DNA from: Pseudomonas sp. Au-Pse12
GTDB lineage: Bacteria; Pseudomonadota; Gammaproteobacteria; Pseudomonadales; Pseudomonadaceae
Assembly: GCF_021341665.1 (NCBI RefSeq)
Contig: NZ_JAJTTH010000010.1
Coordinates: 186,001-250,000 of the forward strand
Direction: 5' to 3'
DNA: 64,000 nucleotides
Shown in pieces: positions 33,297-44,076 of the stretch. Made by a program: the position numbers and the translations under genes. The notes below the pieces were generated by a model. That model worked only from the letters and a program-made list of their open reading frames with translations. It had not been told where the DNA came from and did no database searches. Position 1 is the first letter of the stretch, and each line of letters opens with the position of its first letter.

Positions 33297-35837
33297 TCAG
33301 GCCTCGCCACCGATCATCTGACGAATCGTCTGCGCCAGTTCTTCAATGGAAAACGGCTTGGCCATCAGGTCCATGCCCGGCTCCAGGAAGCCCTGGCGCT
33401 CGGCGGCCTTTTCCGCGTAGCCGGTCATGAACAGCACCTTGAGCCCGGGGCGCTGCTGGCGGGCGATTTCCGCCAGTTGCCGGCCGTTCATGCCCGGCAG
33501 GCCGACATCGGTCACCAGCAGGTCGACGCGCATTGGCGACTCCAACAATGGCAGGGCGCTGCGTGCATCCTCGGCCTCCAAGGCGCGGTAACCCAGTTCG
33601 CCGAGGACGTTGAGCACCAGCATGCGCACCGCCGGGTCGTCCTCCACCACCAGCACGGTTTCCCCGGCGATAGCCTGGGGCGCCTGGTTGGGGGCGACGG
33701 GGTCGGGGTTTTCCAGCGGCGCGGCGTGCAGCCGGGGCAGGTACAGGCGCACGCAGGTGCCCTGTTCCGGTTCGCTGCTGATGGTCACGTGGCCGCCAGA
33801 CTGCTGGGCGAAGCCGTAGATCATCGACAGCCCCAGGCCCGTGCCCTGGCCGATGGGCTTGGTGGTGAAGAACGGGTCGAAGGCCTTGGCCAGGATCCGC
33901 GGGCTCATGCCGGCGCCGTTGTCGCTGACGCCGAGCATCACGTAGTCGCCGGCCTTGACCGGCTCCAGGGTGCTGATGTCGCTGCCGTCGAGGTAGCTGT
34001 TGGCGGTTTCGATCAGCAGCAAGCCGCCGTGGGGCATGGCGTCGCGGGCGTTGATCACCAGGTTGAGCAGGGCGTTTTCCAGCTGGCTGGCGTCGGTGTT
34101 CACCGGCCACACACTGTCTGCCAGTTGCATCTGCAGTTGGATGTGTTCGCCCTTGGTGTGGTTGAACAGCTCGTGCAGCGAGCGCACCAGCTGGTTCGGG
34201 TCCAGGGGCTGGCGGTCCAGGGACTGGCGGCGGGAGAAGGCCAGCAGGCGGTGAGTCAGGGAGGCGGCGCGCTTGGCCGAGGACATGGCGGCCTCGGTAA
34301 AGCGGCCGATTTCGTCGCCGCGGCCGTTGTCGATGTAGCGCTGCATCAGGTCCAGGCTGCCGATGATCCCGGTGAGCATGTTGTTGAAGTCGTGGGCGAT
34401 GCCGCCGGTGAGCTGGCCCACGGCTTCCATTTTCTGCGCATGGCGCAGGGCGTCTTCGGCGCGCTCGCGCTCGAACATCTCGTTCTGCAGGCGCTGGTGG
34501 GCGGTGGCCAGCGCCTCGGTGCGCTGGTTGACCCGCTCTTCCAGGGTTTCGTTGAGGTTGCGCAGGGCTTCTTCGGTCTGTTTGCGCTCGGTTTCATCGA
34601 TCACGAAGATGTAGAAACCATTGACTGCGCCGTCGGCACCGTAACGCGGCAGGTACTTCATCAGTGCATGGCGCGGGCGGCCGTCGCGGTGCGGCGAGTT
34701 GGCTTCGAAGCTGCACGGCTTGCCGGCCAGGGCCGCCTTGATGTTTTCCGCGCGGGTGGCGTAGACCTCGTCACCCACCACTTCGCGGATGCTCTTGCCG
34801 TACAGCTCCTGCGGGGTCAGGCCGTACCAGTCCAGGTAGGCGCTGTTGTTCAGGCGAAAGCGCTCCTCGTGGTCGACGTAGCCGATCAGCACCGGCATGG
34901 CGTTGATGATCAGCTGCAACTCGGTCTGGCTCTGGCGCAGCGCCTGCTCCATCTGCTTGCGTTCGGTGAGGTCCAGGGCCGCGCCGAGAAAGCGCGTCGG
35001 CCGGCCGTGGTGGTCCTTGTAGCAGCGGCCCCGGGCGAACACCCAGCGTACCTGGCCGTCGGCCAGTTGCAGGCGGTACTCCTCGGCGTATTCGCTGCCA
35101 TGGGTGATGCAATGCTTGATGCTCCGGGCCACCATGCCGCGGTCTTCCGGGTGCACGCCCTTGAGGTATTCACTGATGGGCAGTTGCCGGGATTGCTGCG
35201 GGTCAACGCTGTGCAACTGGGCGAAATGCGCGTCGGCGATAAAGCGGTCTTCGCCGATGTTCCAGTCCCAGGTGCCCACCGCGTCGGTGGCCGCCAGGGC
35301 CAGTTGCAGGCGTTCTTCGGTTTCGTGCTGGGCGCGCAGGCTGGCGTCGGAGCGCTGTTGCAGCTCCAGGGCGATGCGCCGCCGCTCGTTGGTTTCGATG
35401 GCGGTGACCAGGATTCCGGCGACGTCCCCGCGTTCGTTGCGGATCGGGCTGTAGGTCAGGTCCAGCCACAGGTCGTATTCAGTGCCGTTGCTGCGTTGCA
35501 GGCTGAAGCGCTGCTCGCTGAAGGTGCGGACCTGGCCGTTGAGCACGGCGCGGTAGATCGGGTCGGTGAAGTCCATCAGCTCCGGCCAGATCAGGTGCGC
35601 CGGCTGGCCGAACGCATGGGGGTGCTTGTTGCCCGCCAGCAGCGCGAAGCCGTCGTTGTAGATCTGCGTCAGCTCACCGCCCCACAGCAACAGCATCGGC
35701 ATCGGCGAATGGATCACGATGTCCACTGCGGTGCGCAGGCTCTGGGGCCAGTGGCCGGATTCGCCGAGGGCCGTGGCCGACCAGTCCAGGCGGGCAATCA
35801 GGTGGGCGGCTTCGCTGCCGGAGTGAGGGGCATTCAT
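33297..35837 (-). CDS. Hybrid sensor histidine kinase with PAS domains and a C-terminal receiver
   Basis: 846 aa from ATG 35837 (a longer frame reaches 35927). In order: three PAS-type sensor domains (about residues 20-150, 175-300, 305-420) with PAC segments such as GDVAGILVTAIETNERRR; a coiled coil; HisKA with the phospho-acceptor His in GGIAHDFNNML; HATPase with NLVINARDAM, DNGAGM and GQGTGLGLSM; and a receiver with Asp in LLVTDVGLPGMNG. No membrane segment, so it is a soluble sensor. PAS ligand unknown; no output regulator gene is adjacent, and the terminal receiver may act in a relay to another protein. Confidence 0.9.
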   Translation of the reverse strand: MNAPHSGSEAAHLIARLDWSATALGESGHWPQSLRTAVDIVIHSPMPMLLLWGGELTQIYNDGFALLAGNKHPHAFGQPAHLIWPELMDFTDPIYRAVLNGQVRTFSEQRFSLQRSNGTEYDLWLDLTYSPIRNERGDVAGILVTAIETNERRRIALELQQRSDASLRAQHETEERLQLALAATDAVGTWDWNIGEDRFIADAHFAQLHSVDPQQSRQLPISEYLKGVHPEDRGMVARSIKHCITHGSEYAEEYRLQLADGQVRWVFARGRCYKDHHGRPTRFLGAALDLTERKQMEQALRQSQTELQLIINAMPVLIGYVDHEERFRLNNSAYLDWYGLTPQELYGKSIREVVGDEVYATRAENIKAALAGKPCSFEANSPHRDGRPRHALMKYLPRYGADGAVNGFYIFVIDETERKQTEEALRNLNETLEERVNQRTEALATAHQRLQNEMFERERAEDALRHAQKMEAVGQLTGGIAHDFNNMLTGIIGSLDLMQRYIDNGRGDEIGRFTEAAMSSAKRAASLTHRLLAFSRRQSLDRQPLDPNQLVRSLHELFNHTKGEHIQLQMQLADSVWPVNTDASQLENALLNLVINARDAMPHGGLLLIETANSYLDGSDISTLEPVKAGDYVMLGVSDNGAGMSPRILAKAFDPFFTTKPIGQGTGLGLSMIYGFAQQSGGHVTISSEPEQGTCVRLYLPRLHAAPLENPDPVAPNQAPQAIAGETVLVVEDDPAVRMLVLNVLGELGYRALEAEDARSALPLLESPMRVDLLVTDVGLPGMNGRQLAEIARQQRPGLKVLFMTGYAEKAAERQGFLEPGMDLMAKPFSIEELAQTIRQMIGGEA

Positions 35838-36011
35838 GTCGGGTGTGTCCTGGGCGCCGCGCTGTGATGCGACAACGTCATGGGTCGCGTACTGAAAAAG
35901 TCGCATGGACATGCCGTGCATATTCAAACGGATGGAGTGTAGGCCTGTGTGGCGCGCGCATTTTCACCCGCTTTTGCGGCGGATGACCAGTCTAGAGGGG
36001 CTGAACGGTTC

Positions 36012-36137
36012 CTGTAGCCGCTGCCGCAGGCTGCGAACGCTCCGGGCGGCACTGCGTCGCATGAAGCGCTGCCCTTGAGATTGTCGAAGGTCCTGCGGCC
36101 CTTCGCGCAGCCTCGCGGGCTCGGCAGCGGCTACAGG
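36012..36137. repeat. REP inverted pair (CTGTAGCCGCTGCCG type) in a 339-bp gap
   Basis: CTGTAGCCGCTGCCGCAGG at 36012 faces its reverse copy ending CGGCAGCGGCTACAG at about 36136. The two palindromic halves are about 75 bases apart. The remaining bases from 35838 to 36176 hold the sensor-kinase promoter side and no gene that I can see. The same REP family recurs at 42306. Confidence 0.8.
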
Positions 36138-36176
36138 TGCTGCGCCGCGAAGGGGGGCGGCGGTGGTTGGCCGTCG

Positions 36177-38132
<1,956 letters not shown>

Positions 38133-38179
38133 GCAAGGCCTCTATTTCTTCTTATGTTCGGTGTGCGCTGTCGTTCATT

Positions 38180-38310
38180 GTGGCGAGGGAGTTTGCTCCC
38201 GTTCGGCCGCGTAGCGGTCGTCCATCAGACGACCGCGTTTTGTCGTTGAATCTCGGTTGCCTGGTTTTAGGGCCGCTACGCGACCCGGCGGGAGCAAGCT
38301 CCCTCGCCAC
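38180..38310. repeat. REP inverted pair (GTGGCGAGGGAG type)
   Basis: GTGGCGAGGGAGTTTGCTCC starts at 38180; the reverse copy GGAGCAAGCTCCCTCGCCAC ends at 38310. It lies in the gap between the acetoacetyl-CoA synthetase and bdhA genes. The same family occurs at 40663. Confidence 0.85.
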
Positions 38311-38336
38311 AGAAAGAGTGGGGGGCAGGGGCGGGG

Positions 38337-39110
38337 TTATTGCGCCAGCCAGCCGCCGTCAATGTTCCACGCCGCGCCGCGCACCTGGGCGCCGGCTTCA
38401 CTGCACAAAAATAGCACCAGCTCGCCCAGTTGCGACGGGGTGACGAACGCCAGGGACGGCTGTTTTTCCGCCAGCAGATCATGCTGGGCCTGTTGCGGGT
38501 CGGTGCCCGCCGCGACACGATCGTCGATCTGCTTCTGCACCAGCGGGGTCAGCACCCAGCCGGGGCAGATGGCGTTGCAGGTGACGTTGCTGGTGGCGGT
38601 TTCCAGGCCCACCACCTTGGTCAGGCCGATCACCCCGTGCTTGGCCGCGACATAGGCGGCCTTGCCCACGGAACCGACCTGGCCGTGCACCGAGGCGATG
38701 TTGACGATCCGCCCCCAGCCCTTGGCGCGCATTCCCGGCAACCCCAGGCGGGTGCTGTGAAACACCGACGACAGGTTGATGGCGATGATCGAGTCCCAGC
38801 GTTCCACGGGGAATTCTTCCACCGCCGCCACGTGCTGGATGCCGGCGTTGTTGACCAGGATGTCGACGCCGCCGAACTCCCGTTCGGCGTAGGCGAACAG
38901 CTCGGCGATCTGCGCCGGGTCGCTGACGTCCGCCGGGTGATGGCCAACCTGGCCGCCGAATTGCCCGACCTCGGCGATCGCCTTCGAGGCATCGCCAAAG
39001 CCGTTGAGAATCAGCTTGGCCCCGGCCTTGGCCAGGACCAGGGCGATGCCCAGGCCAATGCCGCTGGTGGAGCCGGTGACCAAGGCGGTCTTGCCAGAAA
39101 GAGTGCTCAT
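38337..39110 (-). CDS. bdhA: 3-hydroxybutyrate dehydrogenase
   Basis: 257 aa SDR. TGSTSGIGLGIALVLAKAG cofactor site, NNAGIQHVAAVEEFP (the VA..EEFP segment is typical of D-3-hydroxybutyrate dehydrogenases), catalytic Ser-Tyr-Lys (INIASVHG..., YVAAKHG) and QKQIDDR substrate-loop region. Oxidises (R)-3-hydroxybutyrate to acetoacetate with NAD. It starts 7 bases after the permease stop codon, so the two are one transcript. Confidence 0.95.
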   Translation of the reverse strand: MSTLSGKTALVTGSTSGIGLGIALVLAKAGAKLILNGFGDASKAIAEVGQFGGQVGHHPADVSDPAQIAELFAYAEREFGGVDILVNNAGIQHVAAVEEFPVERWDSIIAINLSSVFHSTRLGLPGMRAKGWGRIVNIASVHGQVGSVGKAAYVAAKHGVIGLTKVVGLETATSNVTCNAICPGWVLTPLVQKQIDDRVAAGTDPQQAQHDLLAEKQPSLAFVTPSQLGELVLFLCSEAGAQVRGAAWNIDGGWLAQ

Positions 39111-39117
39111 GAATACC

Positions 39118-40509
39118 TCACACGATGCCGGTGGCGTAGAAAGTGGCGATAACGACGAACACCGCCAGGGTCTTGATCAGGGTAATGCAGAAAATATCCT
39201 TGTAGGCCTCGCGGTGGGTCAGGCCGGTGACCGCCAGCAGGGTGATCACCGCGCCGTTGTGCGGCAGGGTGTCCATGCCGCCGCTGGCCATGGACGCCAC
39301 CCGGTGCAGCACTTCCAGGGGAATGTTGGCGGCGTGGGCGGCGCTGATGAAGCTTTCGGACATGGCCGCCAGGGCGATGCTCATGCCGCCCGAGGCCGAG
39401 CCGGTGATGCCCGCCAGCAGGGTCACGGTGATGGCTTCGTTGACCAGCGGGTTGGGGATGCTTTTCAGCCAGTCGGCCAGCACCAGAAAGCCCGGCAGGG
39501 AAGCGATCACTGCGCCGAAGCCGTATTCCGAAGCGGTGTTCATTGCCGCCAGCAAGGCGCCGCTGACCGCGCTCTTGCTGCCCTCGGCGAGCTTGCTGCG
39601 AATCGCCGAGAAGCCGCATGCCAGCACCATCAGGATGCCTACCAGCAAGGCCGCCTGCACCGCCCAGATGGCGGTGAGCTTGGCGATTTCGCTGGTCACC
39701 GGCACGGCCATGCCCGGCAGGCTGAGGCTGTGGGTCTTGCCGTACCACTGCGGAATCCAGTGGGTGAACAGCAGGTTCATGATGCCCACCAGCAGCAGCG
39801 GCGACAGCGCCAGCCAGGGGTTGGGCAGCTTCAGGTCTTCGGCGGTTTCCGGTTCGTTGCGCAGGTCGGTGCCGTAGCCTTCACCGGCCTTCTGCGCCTT
39901 GTTGCGCTGGCGCTGCAGGAACAGCATGCCGGCGCAGAACACGAAAATCGTCCCGATCAGCCCCAGCCAGGGCGCGGCCCAGGCGGTGGTGTTGAAGAAG
40001 GTGCTGGGGATGATGTTCTGGATCTGCGGGGTGCCGGGCAGGGCGTCCATGGTGAAGGAGAACGCGCCCAGGGCGATGGTCGCCGGGATCAGCCGTTTGG
40101 GGATGTTGCTCTGGCGGAACATCTCGGCGGCGAAGGGGTAGACCGCGAACACCACCACGAACAGCGAGACGCCGCCGTAGGTCAGCAGGGCGCAGACCAG
40201 CACGATCACCAGCATCGCCTGGCGAGTGCCGAGCAGGCGGATCGCCGCGGCGACGATGGAGCGTGAGAAGCCCGACAGCTCGATCAGCTTGCCGAACACC
40301 GCGCCCAGCAGGAACACCGGGAAATACAGTTTGATGAAGCCGACCATCTTCTCCATGAACACCCCGGTAAAGGCGGGCGCCACGGCGGAGGGATCGGTGA
40401 GCAGCACCGCGCCGAGGGCGGCAATGGGGGCAAAGAGGATGACGCTGTAGCCACGGTAGGCAGCGAGCATCAGCAGCGCCAGGGCTGCCAAGGCAATGAT
40501 CACACTCAT
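39118..40509 (-). CDS. GntP-family permease, probable 3-hydroxybutyrate uptake
   Basis: 463 aa, about 12 membrane segments, GntP/gluconate:H+ symporter family, starting MSVIIALAALALLMLAAYRG. Typical elements are LLTYGGVSLFVVVFAVYP, DALPGTPQIQNIIP and SGGMDTLPHNGAV. In P. aeruginosa an equivalent permease gene adjoins bdhA and the HbcR activator. First gene of the ketone-body operon, directly behind the sigma-54 promoter at 40567-40581. GGAG precedes ATG 40509. Confidence 0.9.
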   Translation of the reverse strand: MSVIIALAALALLMLAAYRGYSVILFAPIAALGAVLLTDPSAVAPAFTGVFMEKMVGFIKLYFPVFLLGAVFGKLIELSGFSRSIVAAAIRLLGTRQAMLVIVLVCALLTYGGVSLFVVVFAVYPFAAEMFRQSNIPKRLIPATIALGAFSFTMDALPGTPQIQNIIPSTFFNTTAWAAPWLGLIGTIFVFCAGMLFLQRQRNKAQKAGEGYGTDLRNEPETAEDLKLPNPWLALSPLLLVGIMNLLFTHWIPQWYGKTHSLSLPGMAVPVTSEIAKLTAIWAVQAALLVGILMVLACGFSAIRSKLAEGSKSAVSGALLAAMNTASEYGFGAVIASLPGFLVLADWLKSIPNPLVNEAITVTLLAGITGSASGGMSIALAAMSESFISAAHAANIPLEVLHRVASMASGGMDTLPHNGAVITLLAVTGLTHREAYKDIFCITLIKTLAVFVVIATFYATGIV

Positions 40510-40566
40510 GGTGTGTCTCTCCAGGATTGTTATTGTTGTCGGGTGTTGCGTGTGGAGAGCGTTATA

Positions 40567-40581
40567 GCGAGAACTGTGCCA
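40567..40581 (-). promoter_or_regulatory. Sigma-54 (RpoN) promoter of the ketone-body operon
   Basis: On the minus strand TGGCACAGTTCTCGC matches the -24/-12 consensus TGGCAC-N5-TTGC with one change (TCGC). It ends 58 bases before the permease start. The next gene upstream encodes a sigma-54 enhancer-binding protein (HbcR-like), which fits. Confidence 0.8.
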
Positions 40582-40603
40582 GGTAGTTAACTTGTTGATA
40601 TAT

Positions 40604-40622
40604 AAGTATTTTTTAGATACTT
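40604..40622. promoter_or_regulatory. Inverted repeat upstream of the sigma-54 promoter, candidate activator site
   Basis: AAGTATTTTTTAGATACTT has 6-base arms (AAGTAT/ATACTT) around a 7-base centre in an AT-rich patch 23 bases upstream of the -24 element. Enhancer sites for NtrC-type proteins usually lie farther away, so a second copy could exist; IHF-like bending is another reading. Confidence 0.35.
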
Positions 40623-40662
40623 CGAAGGTGATCTGTCCAGATATTCTCTGATTGGAGACAGT

Positions 40663-40793
40663 GTGGCGAGGGAGTTTGCTCCCGCTGGAGTGCGCAGCAC
40701 TCCTCATGCCGGCCACCGGGTTGTGTCAGAAAGACCGCAATCACTGGGTTTGGGGCCGCTACGCGGCCCAGCGGGAGCAAGCTCCCTCGCCAC
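40663..40793. repeat. REP inverted pair (GTGGCGAGGGAG type)
   Basis: GTGGCGAGGGAGTTTGCTCC begins at 40663 and its reverse copy GGAGCAAGCTCCCTCGCCAC ends at 40793. It separates the hbcR stop from the operon's regulatory region and could end or process the hbcR transcript. Confidence 0.85.
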
Positions 40794-40829
40794 GCAAGCG
40801 GTTGTCTCTGAAACAGGATTTATGTCTCT

Positions 40830-42248
40830 TTATTGAGACTCGGCGATCCCCAGCGCCGCCATCTTCTTGTACAGCGTCGAACGGCCCAGCCCCAGGCGTC
40901 GCGCGGCTTCATCCACCTTGCCGGCGCACTGGGCCAGGGTGGCGCTGATCAGTTGCCGATCGAATCGTTCCCGGGCCGCGGCGAAGGTTTCCTGGCCCGG
41001 CGGCTCGGCCGGCAGCGGGGCCGCATCGCGCTGCACCGGGCTGAAGCTGCCAATTGCCGCGCGAATGTCCGCGGCATTGAGTATCAGGTCGTCGCTGAGC
41101 AGCGCCGCCCGCTCCAGCACGTTGCGCAGCTCGCGGATATTCCCCGGCCAGGCATGTTGCGCCAGCAGGGCCAGGGCTTCGCGATCCAGCTCATGCTGGC
41201 TGCGCAGTTCTTCGAGAATCCCTTCGCTCAGGGCCGGCAGGTCGTCCAGGCGCTCGCGCAGGGCCGGCACCTGGATCGGCAGCACGTTGAGCCGGTAGTA
41301 CAGGTCGGCGCGAAACTCGCCGCGCTTGATCGCCGCCTCAAGGTCGGTGGAGGTGGCGGCGATAATCCGCACATCGCTGTGGATCACTTCGTTGGAGCCT
41401 ACCGGCTCGAATTCTTTCTCTTGCAGCACCCGCAGCAGCTTGCTTTGCAGGGGCAGCGGCATGTCGCCGATTTCGTCGAGGAACAGGCTGCCACCCTGGG
41501 CGATCTGCAACTTGCCCGGGCGGCCCTTGCGGTCGGCGCCGGTAAAGGCGCCGGGGGCGGTGCCGAAGAACTCCGCCTCCAGCAGGGCCTCGGGAATCGC
41601 CGCGCTGTTGATGCTGACAAAGGGCTTGTGGGCCCGGGGCGAGGCCGCATGGATGGCCTGGGCCAGCAGCTCCTTGCCGGTGCCGGTTTCGCCTTGCAGC
41701 AGGATCGGCGACTCGGCGCTGGCCCCGCGTCGGGCGCGGCGCTTGACCTCCAGGCTGGCGGCGCTGGTGCCGATGAAGTGGGCGAAGTTGTACTTGGTCT
41801 GCCGGGCCCGCAGCAGGGAGCGGGTGGAGGCCAGTTCTTCCTGCATGCTCAGGTAGCGCTTGAGCATCGGTGACAGGCTGCGCAGCTCATCGAACAGGGC
41901 AAAGCCGATGGCGCCGATCACCGTGCCGGCGTCGTCGTGGATCGGCAGGCGCATCACCACCAGCGGTTCCTTGGGGGTGTCCTGCATGTCCAGCAGGATC
42001 GGGCGTCCGGTGCGCACCACCTCCCGCAGCAGGCTGCCGGGGATCACGCTTTCGCAGGGCTTGCCGATGGCGAAGGCTGCCGATTCCAGGCCGAAGCGCC
42101 GGGCGTAGCGCTCGTTCATCCAGACGATATTGGCGTCGCGGTCGACAATCACCGTGCCTTCGCTGGACTGCTCGATGATCTCGAACAGCGAGCGGATCGC
42201 CAGTTGGCGTACACGCTGGTAATCCTTGAGGCTTTCGCTGTCGTTCAT
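40830..42248 (-). CDS. hbcR: Sigma-54-dependent activator, HbcR-like (3-hydroxybutyrate catabolism)
   Basis: 472 aa: an N-terminal PAS domain (about residues 12-125; EGTVIVDRDANIVWMNERYA), central AAA+ domain with Walker A LLQGETGTGKE, the sigma-54-contact loop GAFTGA, Walker B SLFLDEIGDM and an R-finger region, and a C-terminal Fis-type HTH (VDEAARRLGLGRSTLYKKM). Start at ATG 42248 with AGGA upstream. It lies just upstream of the permease-bdhA-aacS genes whose promoter is sigma-54-like; the P. aeruginosa equivalent, PA2005, activates 3-hydroxybutyrate genes with RpoN. The gene name rests on this synteny. Confidence 0.87.
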   Translation of the reverse strand: MNDSESLKDYQRVRQLAIRSLFEIIEQSSEGTVIVDRDANIVWMNERYARRFGLESAAFAIGKPCESVIPGSLLREVVRTGRPILLDMQDTPKEPLVVMRLPIHDDAGTVIGAIGFALFDELRSLSPMLKRYLSMQEELASTRSLLRARQTKYNFAHFIGTSAASLEVKRRARRGASAESPILLQGETGTGKELLAQAIHAASPRAHKPFVSINSAAIPEALLEAEFFGTAPGAFTGADRKGRPGKLQIAQGGSLFLDEIGDMPLPLQSKLLRVLQEKEFEPVGSNEVIHSDVRIIAATSTDLEAAIKRGEFRADLYYRLNVLPIQVPALRERLDDLPALSEGILEELRSQHELDREALALLAQHAWPGNIRELRNVLERAALLSDDLILNAADIRAAIGSFSPVQRDAAPLPAEPPGQETFAAARERFDRQLISATLAQCAGKVDEAARRLGLGRSTLYKKMAALGIAESQ

Positions 42249-42305
42249 GGCGGCATCCTGACAATGGGCGCGGCGATTATGCCGCAGTCTGCCCAGGTTG
42301 TTGCG

Positions 42306-42418
42306 CTGTAGCCGCTGCCGAGCGCCAGCGAGGCTGCGCAAAGGGCCGCAGGACCTTCGGCGGCCTTGAGGGCAGCGCCTGCTGCGCAGCCGTTCGCAGC
42401 CTGCGGCAGCGGCTACAG
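42306..42418. repeat. REP inverted pair (CTGTAGCCGCTGCCG type)
   Basis: CTGTAGCCGCTGCCGAGCG at 42306 faces CTGCGGCAGCGGCTACAG ending at 42418. A third partial copy follows at about 42425-42460. It fills the gap between yejF and hbcR. Confidence 0.8.
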
Positions 42419-42483
42419 GATGCAGCGTCTGTTGCCGCTGTCGAGCCTTGGCGAGACTGCGAAAAAGGGACGTCGGCGGCGGG

Positions 42484-44076
42484 TCAACCAGGGTGGGCGG
42501 CGGCCAGCAGTTCCCGGGTGTAGGGGTGTTGCGGGTTGTCGAACACCTCGTGGCTGGCGCCGCGTTCCACCACCTGGCCGTCCTTGATCACGATCATGTC
42601 GTGGGCCAGGGCCCGCACCACCGCCAGGTCATGGCTGATGAACAGGTAGGTCAGGCCGTACTTTTCCTGCAGCTGGCGCAGCAGGGCCACCACTTGTTTC
42701 TGCACGGTGCGGTCCAGGGCCGAGGTCGGTTCGTCCAGCAGGATCAGCGCCGGTTTCAGCACCAGGGCCCGGGCGATGGCGATGCGTTGGCGCTGGCCGC
42801 CGGAAAACTCGTGGGGGTAGCGGTGGCGGCTGTCAGGGTCGAGGCCGACTTCCTCCAGGGCGCGGATCACCTGTTCATCGCACTGGCGGGCGTCGTACTG
42901 GCTGTGCACTTCCAGGCCTTCGCTGATGATCTGCGCCACCGACATGCGCGGGCTGAGGCTGCCGAAGGGGTCCTGGAACACCACCTGCATCTGCTTGCGC
43001 CAGGGCCGCAGCTGTTTCTGGTTGAGGCCGTCCAGGGCCTGGCCCTGGAAGCGGATGCCGCCGCGCGAATCGAGCAAACGCAAGATCGCCTGGCCCAGGG
43101 TGGATTTGCCCGAGCCGGATTCGCCGACAATCCCCAGGGTCTTGCCGTGCTCCACGCTGAGGCTGATGCCGTCCACGGCCCGCAGGTACTCCTTGCGCCG
43201 GAACAGGCCGCCGCCGATCTGGAATTCGACGCTGAGCTGGTCCACTTCCAGCACGGTTTCCCGGCTGTCGCGGCACAGCGGCTGGCCCTCGGGCTCGGCG
43301 TGCAGCAGTTCGCAGCTGTAGGGATGTTGCGGCGCGCTGAACAGGGTGTCGCAGTCGGCCTGTTCGACGATCTCCCCGGCCTTCATCACGCACACCCGCT
43401 GGGCGATGCGTCTCACCAGGTTGAGGTCGTGGCTGATCAGCAGCAGCGACATGCCCAGGCGCTGCTGCAGGGATTTGAGCAGCAGCAGGATCTTGCGCTG
43501 CACGGTCACGTCCAGGGCCGTGGTGGGTTCGTCGGCAATCAGCAGCTCCGGCTCGCAGGCCAGGGCCATGGCGATCATCACCCGCTGGCGCTGGCCGCCG
43601 GAGAGCTGGTGCGGGTAGGCCTTGAGCCGTTCCCGGGGCTTCTGGATGCCCACCAGCTCCAGCAGTTCGAGAATCCGCGCCTGGGCCTGTTTGCCGCCCA
43701 GGCCGCGATGCAGCAGCAGGGTTTCGCCGATCTGCTTCTCGATGCTGTGCAGCGGGTTGAGGGAGGTCATGGGCTCCTGGAAGATCATCGCGATGCGGTT
43801 GCCGCGCAGCTTCTGCAGGGTCGCCGAATCGGCGCCGAGCAGTTCCTGGCCGCGGTAGCGCACGCTGCCGGAACTGCTGCAGCCGGTCTGCGGCAGCAGT
43901 TGCAGGATCGAGTGAGCCGTCACCGACTTGCCCGAGCCGGACTCGCCCACCAGGGCCAGGCATTCACCGGGGCGGATGTCCAGGCTCAGGTCACGAACCA
44001 CGGTCTGCGCGCCGAAGGCGACCTTGAGCTGGCGGATTTCGATCAGGTTGTCAGTCATTGCTTGCGTCCGCGTCAT
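42484..44076 (-). CDS. yejF: Peptide ABC transporter ATPase, two-domain (YejF type)
   Basis: 530 aa with two full ABC domains as in YejF. Domain 1: LVGESGSGKSVTAHS, HQLSGGQRQRVMIAM, LLIADEPTTALD. Domain 2: IVGESGSGKSTLGQA, HEFSGGQRQRIAIARA, LILLDEPTSALD. ATG 44076 overlaps the yejE stop (ATGA); an in-frame ATG at 44058 (MTDNLIEIRQ) is the family-typical alternative. It powers import of peptides or peptide-like compounds across the inner membrane. Confidence 0.93.
   Translation of the reverse strand: MTRTQAMTDNLIEIRQLKVAFGAQTVVRDLSLDIRPGECLALVGESGSGKSVTAHSILQLLPQTGCSSSGSVRYRGQELLGADSATLQKLRGNRIAMIFQEPMTSLNPLHSIEKQIGETLLLHRGLGGKQAQARILELLELVGIQKPRERLKAYPHQLSGGQRQRVMIAMALACEPELLIADEPTTALDVTVQRKILLLLKSLQQRLGMSLLLISHDLNLVRRIAQRVCVMKAGEIVEQADCDTLFSAPQHPYSCELLHAEPEGQPLCRDSRETVLEVDQLSVEFQIGGGLFRRKEYLRAVDGISLSVEHGKTLGIVGESGSGKSTLGQAILRLLDSRGGIRFQGQALDGLNQKQLRPWRKQMQVVFQDPFGSLSPRMSVAQIISEGLEVHSQYDARQCDEQVIRALEEVGLDPDSRHRYPHEFSGGQRQRIAIARALVLKPALILLDEPTSALDRTVQKQVVALLRQLQEKYGLTYLFISHDLAVVRALAHDMIVIKDGQVVERGASHEVFDNPQHPYTRELLAAAHPG

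Noticed and set aside
33477..35867. About 796-codon frame antisense to the hybrid sensor kinase
   Set aside because: The opposite strand encodes complete PAS-HisKA-HATPase-receiver domains. The antisense product is compositional noise.
39118..40509. Gluconate permease
   Set aside because: It is in the GntP family, but sits with bdhA, acetoacetyl-CoA synthetase and HbcR and shares their sigma-54 promoter; 3-hydroxybutyrate uptake is more likely.
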